From the NCBI GenBank assembly GCA_017521565.1, contig JAFXCE010000073.1, positions 1 to 64,000 of the forward strand: a DNA stretch of 64,000 bases, written 5' to 3'. Positions 55,221 to 63,471 of the stretch are shown here, in pieces. The stretch comes from Clostridia bacterium (GTDB lineage Bacteria > Bacillota > Clostridia > Christensenellales > Aristaeellaceae). A program made the position numbers and the translations under genes. A model generated the notes under the pieces. The model did no database searches. It was not told the DNA's origin and worked only from the letters and a program-made list of their open reading frames with translations. Every line of letters begins with the position of its first letter. Within the stretch, counting starts at the first letter, position 1.

Positions 55221-55940
55221 TTACGCCTTCATCGCGTAGCCTTCTTCGTTCTTCTTCCAGATCGCCTCGCGGCCGGCGTGGTAGGCGCCAACGGCAGCAT
55301 GCAGCATAGCAATGCCGCGATCCAGCGCCGCATACTTCTTGTAGAGGACGAACTGCGGCTCTTCGATGGCGACGCTGCTGCGGTCAGCCGTGATCTTCCA
55401 CGGCTGCATGTTGATCGCGCTGGGCGCAAGGCGCGCAGCAAGCACGGCCTCCTTCTGCCATACACCGAGAGCGGCAAGCTCCTCTTCGGTCTTGCCGCAG
55501 ACCTTGACAATATCCTTGCGCTTGGGCGCAAAGGCAGGCAGATTTGCCTTGCCCAGGGAAATCACGCAGTGCACCTCTTCGTCATTCTGCAGGCTGACAT
55601 TACGGCTGATCACATCCATATGGAAGCCGGCGCCAAGCCAGCAGGTGCCAAGGCCCATAGCGGTCGCCTCCAGCACCAGCGCCTCGCCCATATAGCCTTC
55701 CAGCTCCATCGGCGTGCCCTTCTTCGCGACGATCACGGCATAGACATCCGTACCCTTAATCTGACTCCTGAGACCCGGGCCCTTGAACATGCGCACCGTA
55801 ATCCCCTGCCAGCTGAGCTTACGGCAGAGAACGCCGAGGCGATCCAGCTGCTCCTTATCCGGCGCGCCGGTGTATGCACGCACAGAACTGCGCTTGTACA
55901 TGGCGTCGTACCAGTTCTTTTCGAGTTTCAATTCAAACAT
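55221..55940 (-). CDS. Nitroreductase family protein (TM1586-type)
   Basis: The 239-residue host protein starts MFELKLEKNWYDAMYKRSSVRAYTGAPDKEQLDRLGVLC, the R-x-S-x-R-x-Y/F FMN-phosphate motif. ALVLEATAMGLGTCWLGAGFH (about 87-107) and a second repeat-like part AVLAARLAPSAINMQPWKI (about 167-185) match the putative TM nitroreductase family. It probably binds FMN and reduces nitro or quinone compounds with NAD(P)H. Substrate unknown. Confidence 0.87.
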   Translation of the reverse strand: MFELKLEKNWYDAMYKRSSVRAYTGAPDKEQLDRLGVLCRKLSWQGITVRMFKGPGLRSQIKGTDVYAVIVAKKGTPMELEGYMGEALVLEATAMGLGTCWLGAGFHMDVISRNVSLQNDEEVHCVISLGKANLPAFAPKRKDIVKVCGKTEEELAALGVWQKEAVLAARLAPSAINMQPWKITADRSSVAIEEPQFVLYKKYAALDRGIAMLHAAVGAYHAGREAIWKKNEEGYAMKA

Positions 55941-56046
55941 GATGATCGCTCCTGTTATTCACATAATCCTGTATTCTATACTTTAGCATGATTTACCCGG
56001 CGCTGTCAACGAAAACCGCTGACCGCGCCGGGTAAATCAGAAGCGC

Positions 56047-56075
56047 AAAACCGGCCCCGCACCTTTGCGGGGCCG
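56047..56075 (-). terminator. Terminator of the aminotransferase gene
   Basis: CGGCCCCGCA (56052-56061) and TGCGGGGCCG (56066-56075) form a perfect 10-pair stem with a 4-base loop; UUUU follows on the minus strand. Confidence 0.88.
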
Positions 56076-56093
56076 ATTCAAAATACGCTTTTA

Positions 56094-57347
56094 TTATTCG
56101 TGCTGATCCGCCGGGAGGTTCTGAATCAATTCCGCCGGCTCGTCGGTCATCGCATCAACAAACGCAGCAATGCGAACGAGGCCGCGCTGGATATTCTCCA
56201 AGGAAGTCGCATAGGACAGGCGGCAGAAACCCTCGGAGCAGAACGCGCTGCCCGGAACGACGGCGACATCCGCATTCTCCAGCAGCAGCTCGGCAAAGGT
56301 CATCGAATCGTGAACCTGAACATAGCCGTAATACTTGCCAAAGAGTTCTTTGATGTCCATCATCGCATAGAACGCGCCCTTGGGCATGTTGCAGTGCACG
56401 CCCGGCATTGCATTGAGACGGGAGACCATGTACTTGCGGCGGCGGTCATACTGCTGGCGCATATTCTCCACCTGCGTGACGCCCTTGAAGCTGGTCAGCG
56501 CCTCGACGCAGGCATACTGCGCGATGGCGTTGCTGCCGGAGGCCACCTGGCTCTGCAGGCTGCTCATGATTTTGGCAATGGGCTGCGGCGCCGCGGCATA
56601 GCCGATGCGCCATCCGGTCATCGCGTACGCCTTGGAGACGCCGTTGACGACGATCGTCTGGTTATAAATCGCCTCGCCAAAGGATGCGATGGAGGTATGC
56701 TGCTCGCCGTCATAGACGAGTTTTTCGTAGATTTCATCCGCAATGACATAGAAACCGCGCGCAACCGCCAGCTTGGCGATTTCACGGAGCTGATCACGGC
56801 TCCAGACCGCGCCAGTCGGATTTCCGGGGGTGTTGATCAGCAGCGCCTTGGTCTTTTCCGTGACATACGGCGCGAGATCGCGCGCCTCGGTCACATAGTT
56901 CTTCTCCCGAGAGCCCTCAACAAGCACCGGAACGCCGCCAGCCAGACGGACCATCTCCGGATAAGAAACCCAGCAAGGCGTGGGGATGATGACCTCGTCG
57001 CCCGGGTTGACCAACGCACACAGCGCCGCATAAATGGAGAACTTCGCGCCGTTGGAAACGACGATCTGGGACGGCGTATAAGAGAGCGCATTGTCGCACA
57101 GCAGCTTGTCGCAGATCGCCTGACGCAGTTCGAGCGTACCAGGCGCAGGCGTGTACTTGGTCAGGCCCATATCAAGCGCTTCATGCGCAGCGGTACGGAT
57201 GTACTGAGGCGTAATAAAATCAGGCTCACCGGCGCAGAAAGAAACGACATCGCGGCCACTAGAGGCCATCTCCTTTGCCCGGGCGTCGATCGCCAGCGTC
57301 GGAGACGGGGAAATTGCACTGCAAAGACGGGAAAGCTCAAGAGACAT
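56094..57347 (-). CDS. Class I/II pyridoxal-phosphate aminotransferase (aspartate aminotransferase-like)
   Basis: The 417-residue protein has the fold-type I pattern: VVSFCAGEPDFITPQYI, GLTKYTPAPGTLELRQAI (about 62-80), INTPGNPTGAVW (Asn that holds PLP, about 170), VIADEIYEKLVYDG (Asp and Tyr, about 200) and VVNGVSKAYAMTGWRIGYA with the Schiff-base lysine (about 235), then GFCRLSYATS with the substrate carboxylate arginine. This order is typical for the AspB-like group, transferring amino groups between aspartate and 2-oxoglutarate; exact specificity cannot be set. Confidence 0.93.
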   Translation of the reverse strand: MSLELSRLCSAISPSPTLAIDARAKEMASSGRDVVSFCAGEPDFITPQYIRTAAHEALDMGLTKYTPAPGTLELRQAICDKLLCDNALSYTPSQIVVSNGAKFSIYAALCALVNPGDEVIIPTPCWVSYPEMVRLAGGVPVLVEGSREKNYVTEARDLAPYVTEKTKALLINTPGNPTGAVWSRDQLREIAKLAVARGFYVIADEIYEKLVYDGEQHTSIASFGEAIYNQTIVVNGVSKAYAMTGWRIGYAAAPQPIAKIMSSLQSQVASGSNAIAQYACVEALTSFKGVTQVENMRQQYDRRRKYMVSRLNAMPGVHCNMPKGAFYAMMDIKELFGKYYGYVQVHDSMTFAELLLENADVAVVPGSAFCSEGFCRLSYATSLENIQRGLVRIAAFVDAMTDEPAELIQNLPADQHE

Positions 57348-57592
57348 GGATGAACTCCTCCTTCGGATATTCCAGTCGTTTAATGTCTGAGATTATTATA
57401 CACGCAATTTCCATTTCTTGCAACTGCTTTTTAAGACTTTTCTGTTTAATATTCGCTTTTAATTTGCATATCTGAATTTATATTCCTGCAAATTAAGACA
57501 TTTTAATTTTATCTTTGCCGAATCATTCTCAGAATCTGCTTATGACGGAATATCCGTCCCTGTGACAAAATAACGCATTTTCGCAAAAAAAC

Positions 57593-57621
57593 TTGAAAGA
57601 TTCCACTTTTTGCGCTATTAT
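57593..57621 (+). promoter_or_regulatory. Promoter of the DUF3048 gene
   Basis: TTGAAA (57593-57598), 17 bases, TATTAT (57616-57621), about 50 bases before the start. The rest of the 320-bp gap (57348-57592) is AT-rich and shows no gene. Confidence 0.7.
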
Positions 57622-57669
57622 AGGTAAGGTATATTTTTTTCTTTCTGAGTATATATGGAGGTGTTTAAA

Positions 57670-58971
57670 TTGCATCGCACGATGAAGCGGATTTTTGCCG
57701 CAACGCTGATGCTCTGCCTGATTCTGACCGGCATTGCTGCAGCTGAAGAGACTTTCTATCAGTCCCTCCCGACCAACGGCCTCACCGCCACGCTCGCCGT
57801 ATCTGCAAACGTTCCGGCTGAGAATGCCGCGCAGGATGGTATCAACCCCCTGACCGGTGAGCCGTGGCAGGGCCGGTATTATCCGATCGGCGTCAACATC
57901 GATGCTCATCCGGAAGCGCTGCCGCATTGGGGCGTTTCTTCTGCCGACATCATCTATGAAATGCCCATTCAGGCCGACGGTTCCACCCGTTCCTTCGCGC
58001 TGTTCATGGGCAATATCCCGGCTTACGCCGGCCCGGTTCGTTCCGGCCGCGTGCCGATGGGCTCCCTGCGTGAAATGTGGGGCGGCGCATGGGTCTTCTA
58101 CGGCTGGCAGACCTGGTTCCGCGACAACAACACGGTGGTTGACGTGGTCGACTGGGCAACGTATGTCAATCCCAACGCCCGCGTGAAGGGCCGCTGGGTT
58201 TTCCCGTTCATCGAGGGCACCGAGCGCAACTATGCCACCCTTTTCCATCGCGAGAACGACGGTCAGCATGTCGCGCCGCACAATGTGCAGATCGATATGA
58301 AGGCTGTTGAGGCGCTCTTCGAGTCCGAGCCGCAGATGCATCCCTACAAGTTCACCGAGACCGGCCTTGACCGTGGCGTGAACGTCTCTGAGATCACCAT
58401 CAACTACAAGACCACCAAGCCGGCCTATGTGGCGAACTATAAGTACAATGAGATGACTGGCCTGTACGATCGCTACCGCAATGGCGAAGCGTACTACGAT
58501 GCGCTTAACGGCATGGCGACCTCTTTCGCGAACGTCATCGTCCTGCGCACCAACGTCACCTGGTACAACAACGCGCAGCAGCGTCCGGTCATCCAGCTGG
58601 TCGGTCAGGGTACTGCCGATATCTTCCAGAACGGCAAGTACATCCGCGGCACCTGGGTGCGCACGCACAACGATGCGCAGGCTCATGAGTTTGATTCCCT
58701 CTCGAGCCGCATGGTTTTCCTCGATGAAAACGGCGAAGAGCTCGAAATGAAGGTCGGCAAGACCTTCATCCAGATCGTCAACAACGATCAGGAAGTCATC
58801 GTCATGGCTGATCAGAAGATCGAGGGCGCTACGGCTCAGGCGACTCCCAAGCCCACTGCCACCCCGCGTCCGACCCGTACCCCGAAGCCGACCCGCACCC
58901 CGCGCGCCGATCGCAATGCGACCAAGAACATGGAATCCGGCGAAGAGGGCGATATCTCCTTCGGCGGCTGA
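57670..58971 (+). CDS. DUF3048/YerB-like secreted protein
   Basis: I choose TTG 57670, 8 bases after GGAGG; ATG 57655 lies before that site and ATG 57682 is too far. The 433-residue protein has a signal peptide (TMKRIFAATLMLCLILTGIAAAEE), then INPLTGEPWQGRYYPIGVNIDAHPEALPHWGVSSADIIYEMPIQADGSTRSFALF...GPVRSGR, the DUF3048 hallmark, and a C-terminal DUF3048 half (DGQHVAPHNVQID...). A TPRPTRTPKPTRTPR tail follows. YerB-like proteins are cell-envelope proteins of unclear function. Confidence 0.9.
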   Translation: MHRTMKRIFAATLMLCLILTGIAAAEETFYQSLPTNGLTATLAVSANVPAENAAQDGINPLTGEPWQGRYYPIGVNIDAHPEALPHWGVSSADIIYEMPIQADGSTRSFALFMGNIPAYAGPVRSGRVPMGSLREMWGGAWVFYGWQTWFRDNNTVVDVVDWATYVNPNARVKGRWVFPFIEGTERNYATLFHRENDGQHVAPHNVQIDMKAVEALFESEPQMHPYKFTETGLDRGVNVSEITINYKTTKPAYVANYKYNEMTGLYDRYRNGEAYYDALNGMATSFANVIVLRTNVTWYNNAQQRPVIQLVGQGTADIFQNGKYIRGTWVRTHNDAQAHEFDSLSSRMVFLDENGEELEMKVGKTFIQIVNNDQEVIVMADQKIEGATAQATPKPTATPRPTRTPKPTRTPRADRNATKNMESGEEGDISFGG

Positions 58972-58980
58972 TTTCCGCAC

Positions 58981-59012
58981 AAAACCCCTTGCAGCGCTGC
59001 AAGGGGTTTTTC
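58981..59012. terminator. Bidirectional terminator, 26-bp perfect palindrome
   Basis: AACCCCTTGCAGC (58983-58995) is followed at once by its exact complement (58996-59008) and then a U-run. It serves the DUF3048 gene on the plus strand and may also act in reverse. Confidence 0.88.
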
Positions 59013-59032
59013 TTTACCTGACAGACATATAC

Positions 59033-59063
59033 AGAAAAGAGCGGACGCATGCATCCGCTCTTT
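59033..59063 (-). terminator. Terminator of the PRPP synthetase gene
   Basis: AAAGAGCGGA and TCCGCTCTTT (59036-59045 / 59054-59063) form a 10-pair hairpin with U residues on the minus strand, 13 bases after the stop codon. Confidence 0.85.
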
Positions 59064-59076
59064 CGCTTTGAAAAGT

Positions 59077-60261
59077 TTACTTGTGATTCTCGCGATAATC
59101 CTTGAGCAGCTTCTCGATGCGCTTCCACGGATCCAGCAGATAGCTGATGGACTGGTCGTGGTTGAGCGTCGCGATGACAAACGCCATGTACTTGCTCATG
59201 TCCGCCTGCGTAAACCACGGCGCGCTGAGGACCTCCGGGGTCGCATACGTCAGGTTGGTCGCAAAGACGTGATCGATCACGCCCTCCTCATATGCCTTGT
59301 TGAACGCATCAAGGCCGCTGGTGAAGAACGCGAAGGTCGCGCCCGCAAACACGCGCTTTGCGCCGCGCTTCTTGAGGTTATACGCCAGATCGAGGATGGA
59401 ATCACCGGAAGCGATGATATCATCCGCAACAAACACGTCCTTGCCCTCAACGGTATCGCCCATGTACTCATGCGCAACGATCGGATTGCGGCCATTGACA
59501 ACGCGGGTATAGTCGCGGCGCTTGTAGAACATGCCCAGATCCACGCCAAGCGCAGAGCTGTAGTAGATGTTGCGGCCGATCGCACCCTCATCCGGAGAGA
59601 CCACCATCATGTGATCCTTGTCCATCTTCAGGTCGGCATAGGTATGCGTCATCGCCTTGAGCATCTGGTAGGTCGGCATGATGCTCTCAAATCCGCTCAG
59701 CGGAATCGCATTCTGCACGCGCGGATCGTGCGCATCGAAGGTGATGATATTGGAAACGCCCATCGAAACGAGTTCCTGAAGCATCAGCGCGCAGTCCATG
59801 GACTCACGAGCGGTGCGACGATGCTGACGGCCTTCATAAAGCATCGGCATGATGACGTTGATTCGCTTCGCCTTACCGCTGGCAGCTGCAATGATGCGCT
59901 TGAGATCAGCGTAGTGCTCGTCCGGCGTCATCGGAACTTCCTTGCCATAGAGCTTATAGGTGCACTGATATGCGCCGACATCACAGATAATGTACAGGTC
60001 ATAGCCACGGACAGAATCCAGCAGCATGCCCTTGCCTTCGCCAGTGCCAAAGCGCGGGCAATTGGTGTGGATCAGGAAGCCGTTGGCCTCAGAGCCGTAG
60101 AAGCTATGCAGCTTCTCGTCGGTACTATTGTCCACCTGCCATTTGGTCAGATATGCATTGACAGCCTTGCCCATCTCCTCACAGCCGCGCATCGCGATCA
60201 CACCAAGCGGCGCAATTGGCATCATCGGAAACTTCTTGGACGCTTCGTTGTTGTTGCTCAT
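59077..60261 (-). CDS. prs: Ribose-phosphate pyrophosphokinase (PRPP synthetase), long variant
   Basis: The 394-residue protein contains two PRTase-type domains: KRINVIMPMLYEGRQHRRTARESMDCALMLQELVSMGVSNIITFDAHDPRVQNA (PRPP synthetase signature, about 135-190; R-Q-H/D-R and FDAHDPR) and KDVFVADDIIASGDSILDLAYNLKKRGAKRV (PRPP loop, about 275-305, with ADD in place of VDD). It is about 75 residues longer than common bacterial Prs, because of an N-terminal extension and a longer C-terminus. It makes PRPP from ribose 5-phosphate and ATP for nucleotide, His and Trp synthesis. A TATAAT box lies at 60331-60326. Confidence 0.9.
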   Translation of the reverse strand: MSNNNEASKKFPMMPIAPLGVIAMRGCEEMGKAVNAYLTKWQVDNSTDEKLHSFYGSEANGFLIHTNCPRFGTGEGKGMLLDSVRGYDLYIICDVGAYQCTYKLYGKEVPMTPDEHYADLKRIIAAASGKAKRINVIMPMLYEGRQHRRTARESMDCALMLQELVSMGVSNIITFDAHDPRVQNAIPLSGFESIMPTYQMLKAMTHTYADLKMDKDHMMVVSPDEGAIGRNIYYSSALGVDLGMFYKRRDYTRVVNGRNPIVAHEYMGDTVEGKDVFVADDIIASGDSILDLAYNLKKRGAKRVFAGATFAFFTSGLDAFNKAYEEGVIDHVFATNLTYATPEVLSAPWFTQADMSKYMAFVIATLNHDQSISYLLDPWKRIEKLLKDYRENHK

Positions 60262-60278
60262 GATGATTCCCCTTCTTC

Positions 60279-60292
60279 AGTAATCGATTACT
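60279..60292. promoter_or_regulatory. 14-bp palindrome in the prs leader
   Basis: AGTAATCGATTACT is a perfect palindrome about 18-30 bases before the prs start and downstream of its -10 box. It is symmetric like a repressor operator. Nothing in the window identifies the binding protein. Confidence 0.55.
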
Positions 60293-60477
60293 ATCGATCT
60301 GGAAATGATACACACTTTCCTTCTTATTATAACACAACTCGCACAGGAATAAATCAAAACTTTATAAAAATAGATAAATTTGTCTGCTTGCCACAATTTT
60401 ACGTCTGTTTTCATACGTTACCCTCTGCTCCCATTGCCGCTTTGCCCAAAATGAGCGTGATGAGCCCGGCATCGTAC

Positions 60478-60506
60478 TTGACCCGATCATGCACGCTTGG
60501 TATAAT
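60478..60506 (+). promoter_or_regulatory. murG promoter
   Basis: TTGACC (60478-60483), 17 bases, TATAAT (60501-60506) with a TGG just before the -10. It lies 33 bases before the murG start codon. Confidence 0.85.
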
Positions 60507-60538
60507 AGGATCAAATGACCAGCAAGGAGGTCTTTTTT

Positions 60539-61597
60539 GTGAAGCGCATCGTACTGACCGGCGGCGGTACAGCCGGCCACGTTTCTCCCAATCAGGCGCT
60601 GATTCCCCTGCTCCTTGAGGAAGGCTGGGAAATCCACTACATCGGAACCAAGGCCGGCATCGAACGCTCGCTCATTGAGCCGATGCAGGGCGTCACCTAT
60701 CATGCAGTCAGCTCCGGCAAGCTGCGCAGATACTTCGATCCTCAGAACTTTACCGATCCCTTCCGCGTGATCGCAGGCATGATGCAGAGTTTTTCCATCA
60801 TCCGCAAGCTCAAGCCTCGCATTGTCTTTTCCAAGGGCGGCTTCGTAAGCGTACCCGTCGTGGTCGGCGCTGCGCTGTGCGGCGTGCCCGTCGTAATGCA
60901 CGAAAGCGACATCACGCCAGGCCTGGCCAACAAGCTCTGCAAGCCGTTTTCCAAAGCGGTCTGCACCACCTTCCCCGAATGCACCAAGCTGCTGGGCAGC
61001 AAGGGCGTACAGACCGGCACGCCGCTGCGCTCGCAGATCTTCTCTGGCAGCCGCGAAAAGGGACTGGCGCTTTCCGGCTTTGACGGTAAAAAGCCTGTAC
61101 TGATGATGATCGGCGGTTCTCTCGGTGCGCAGACGGTCAATGCCGTTCTCCGCGAGGCGCTTCCTGCGCTGACCGCGAAGTATGACGTGCTGCATGTCTG
61201 CGGCAAGGGCAATCTGGCTGAAGAACTCACGGGAATGGCTGGCTACAAGCAGTTTGAATACCTCTCCGAAAAGCTGCCGGACGCTTTCGCTTGCGCCGAT
61301 ATCGTCCTCTCCCGCGCAGGTTCCAACTCTCTGTCCGAGCTGATGGCGCTCAAGAAGCCCGCCCTGCTCATTCCTTATCACAGCGGACGCGGCGATCAGG
61401 TGCTCAACGCCAACTCCCTCAAGGCCCGCGGTCTTGCACATGTGATGATCCAGAGCGACATGAATGCGCAGTCCCTGCCTGAAGCGATTGATGCGCTCTA
61501 TGCCGACAAGGATCTTCTCGTTCAGCGTCTGAGCGCACTCAGCAATGCAGACGGCACACAGGCTGTGCTCGAACAGATTCACAAATACGCCAAATAA
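60539..61597 (+). CDS. murG: UDP-N-acetylglucosamine--lipid I transferase
   Basis: GTG 60539 lies 8 bases after AAGGAGG; the upstream ATG would place this site inside the gene. The 352-residue protein starts VKRIVLTGGGTAGHVSPNQALIPLL (GGGTAGH loop), has IVFSKGGFVSVPVVVGAALCGVPVVMHESDITPGLANK (about 100-140), LMMIGGSLGAQTVN (about 190) and ADIVLSRAGSNSLSELMALKKPALLIPYHSGRGDQVLNANSL (about 252-295). It adds GlcNAc to lipid I on the inner face of the membrane, forming lipid II for peptidoglycan. It stands alone, not in the usual mur cluster. Confidence 0.95.
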   Translation: MKRIVLTGGGTAGHVSPNQALIPLLLEEGWEIHYIGTKAGIERSLIEPMQGVTYHAVSSGKLRRYFDPQNFTDPFRVIAGMMQSFSIIRKLKPRIVFSKGGFVSVPVVVGAALCGVPVVMHESDITPGLANKLCKPFSKAVCTTFPECTKLLGSKGVQTGTPLRSQIFSGSREKGLALSGFDGKKPVLMMIGGSLGAQTVNAVLREALPALTAKYDVLHVCGKGNLAEELTGMAGYKQFEYLSEKLPDAFACADIVLSRAGSNSLSELMALKKPALLIPYHSGRGDQVLNANSLKARGLAHVMIQSDMNAQSLPEAIDALYADKDLLVQRLSALSNADGTQAVLEQIHKYAK

Positions 61598-61647
61598 TCA
61601 TAAAGTCCTGCCGCAATCCTACAGCAGGACTCAGACTATCGATGATC

Positions 61648-61679
61648 AAAACGGCCGCCCGGCACTGCCGGCGGCCGTT
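61648..61679 (-). terminator. Terminator of the SH3b membrane protein gene
   Basis: ACGGCCG (61651-61657) and CGGCCGT (61672-61678), extended by inner G-C pairs, form a strong hairpin; UUUU follows on the minus strand. A second, U-poor hairpin AGTCCTGC/GCAGGACT after murG lies at 61604-61631. Confidence 0.78.
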
Positions 61680-61690
61680 CTGTATTGCTG

Positions 61691-63280
61691 TTATTCAGCG
61701 TTCACGGATTCTTCACCATAGGTCTTGGCTTCCCGGTTTTCATCAATCTCCGAGAAGTTCAGCAGATAATCGCGCGCGAAGCCCTGCGTCCTGCCGCTCT
61801 CCGTGCATACCTCGTACCAGATATCGCCAGCCTGATCCCGATACTTCTCCAGCACCATCAGCTCAATTCCCTTGGAAAGCTGACGCACCAGCTTCGCACC
61901 GGCAACCGGCTTCACGCGGACATTGGCAGGCTTCTTTGTCTTGGCCTTGCCGATGATCTCTCGATCCAGAATGCTCTCTTCCTTCGCCTCCGGCTCATCG
62001 TCATTCTGCTCGGCAGTATCCTGCTGATCCTCCTCCGGCACAGCTGTCGGTTCCGGCGTTCCTTCCGGCGCCGGCGTAGCCGTCGGAATCGGGATGCTAA
62101 CCCCCTCATCCAGCTTGATCAGATAATCTCGCACAAAGCCCACCGTGCTGCTTCCCTCCGGGCGCACCTCATACCAGAGCTTGCCGTTTTTGTCGATCTT
62201 AGCAGAGAGGATTTCCACCTTCTTGTTCTTGCGCAGCTGCACGAGTACCTTGCCGTTCATCACTTTGCGAACATTGGCATCCTTCACCGTGACGCCAGTG
62301 CCAATCACATCTTCAGCAGGCGCTTTGGTCGGTTCAGGGGTGGTCTCGTTCTTCTCCGCCTCTTCTGCCTCATCCTTGACTGGTTCCGGCGTCGCAGAGA
62401 GATCCGGCGTATGGGTCGGCTTAGCGATCTGCTCGTCGAGATCAACCACATAATCGCGCATCCAGCCAGCCGTTTCCAAATCGTCAACCGTAAGCGCATA
62501 CCAGATCTTGCTGTCCTTATCAAGAACGGTCTCGTGAATCGTTACCTTTTCACCCTTCTTGATCGTACTCTTCACCTTGGCGGAAGAAGATGCGCTTTCC
62601 CTCAGCTTCGCATCGCGGTTGACCTCACCCGTGCCAAGCTCCGGCACAGCAGTCGGCTCCGGTGTCGCCGTCGCGACAGGCGTCGGAGACGGGCTCGGCG
62701 ACGGGGTAGCGGTCGGCGTCGGACTCGGCGTCGGCGTATTGGTCATGATAATCGGAAGCGGCGTGGCTGTCGGCTCCGGCTCAGCGGTAGGCGCCTTGGT
62801 CGGCGCCTTTGTCGGTGCTGTGACAGGCGCACTTGTCGGCTTCTGTGTCTCCTGCACCACAGGCGCAAAGACAATCGATCCCGGCGCCTTGGTCGGCTCA
62901 GAGACCGTCGGCTGCTTTGTCGGCTTCGGCTGCTCTTTATCCGTCGGCATGCCGATAAAACGCACAACCAACAGAGCAACCAGAACCACGACCAGCAGCG
63001 CAATCACGCCGATCACAATCCTGCCCATCAGCGTCGAGAAGAATCCTCCTCTGCGCTCATCAGCATATTCATCGTCATACTCCTCGTCATATTCATCGAC
63101 GTACTCGTCATCGTATTCATATTCATATTCGCCAACCAGCGGAGCATCCTCATTTTCGCTGTCATTTCTGCGGCGGCGCTTAAATGCGTCATTAGCCTCC
63201 TCGCCGTCATACAGACTCTCCTGCTGAAACGGACTGATTCTCTTCGTCTGTTCCAGCTCGTTATCATGTTCGTTCGCCAT
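61691..63280 (-). CDS. Membrane-anchored protein with three SH3b-like domains
   Basis: The 529-residue protein has a cytoplasmic N-terminus very rich in Tyr, Asp and Glu (EYEYEYDDEYVDEYDEEYDDEY, about 50-72), one transmembrane helix (GRIVIGVIALLVVVLVALLVVRFIG, about 86-110), a long Pro/Thr linker (TPTPSPTPTATPSPSPSPTP) and three bacterial SH3 domains (NRDAKLRESASSSAKVKSTIKKGEKVTI; DANVRKVMNGKVLVQLRKNKKVEIL; PANVRVKPVAGAKLVRQLSKGIELMVL), each followed by W-Y-x-V/L and a G-W/F-x-R-D-Y motif. SH3b domains bind cell-wall peptides. It may sense or hold the wall. Confidence 0.85.
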   Translation of the reverse strand: MANEHDNELEQTKRISPFQQESLYDGEEANDAFKRRRRNDSENEDAPLVGEYEYEYDDEYVDEYDEEYDDEYADERRGGFFSTLMGRIVIGVIALLVVVLVALLVVRFIGMPTDKEQPKPTKQPTVSEPTKAPGSIVFAPVVQETQKPTSAPVTAPTKAPTKAPTAEPEPTATPLPIIMTNTPTPSPTPTATPSPSPSPTPVATATPEPTAVPELGTGEVNRDAKLRESASSSAKVKSTIKKGEKVTIHETVLDKDSKIWYALTVDDLETAGWMRDYVVDLDEQIAKPTHTPDLSATPEPVKDEAEEAEKNETTPEPTKAPAEDVIGTGVTVKDANVRKVMNGKVLVQLRKNKKVEILSAKIDKNGKLWYEVRPEGSSTVGFVRDYLIKLDEGVSIPIPTATPAPEGTPEPTAVPEEDQQDTAEQNDDEPEAKEESILDREIIGKAKTKKPANVRVKPVAGAKLVRQLSKGIELMVLEKYRDQAGDIWYEVCTESGRTQGFARDYLLNFSEIDENREAKTYGEESVNAE

Positions 63281-63409
63281 GATATAGTCCCCCTATCCCA
63301 CAGTACGTTATTTCTATTATAAAGATTTATGCATGTAGATGCAAGTCCTTTCTTCCAATGATTCAGGTTTTCCGTGTGTAAATCTTTCCTTTGCTTTGTT
63401 TTCGCATCC

Positions 63410-63450
63410 AAAAACAAAGGGCTGTCAGGTATCCCCCGACAGTCCTTTGA
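63410..63450 (-). terminator. Terminator of rfbD
   Basis: CAAAGGGCTGTC (63415-63426) and GACAGTCCTTTG (63438-63449) pair with one mismatch; UUUUU follows on the minus strand. Confidence 0.82.
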
Positions 63451-63471
63451 TCGATGATCCATCTGTTTTCA

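Noticed and set aside
57529-58980. 483-codon minus-strand frame
   Set aside because: Antisense of the DUF3048 gene; the plus strand has signal peptide, domains, promoter and terminator.
59068-60618. 516-codon plus-strand frame
   Set aside because: Antisense of prs; its end overlaps the murG promoter and start.
60362-63322. Long frames opposite murG and the SH3b protein gene
   Set aside because: They mirror well-defined genes and lack start signals.
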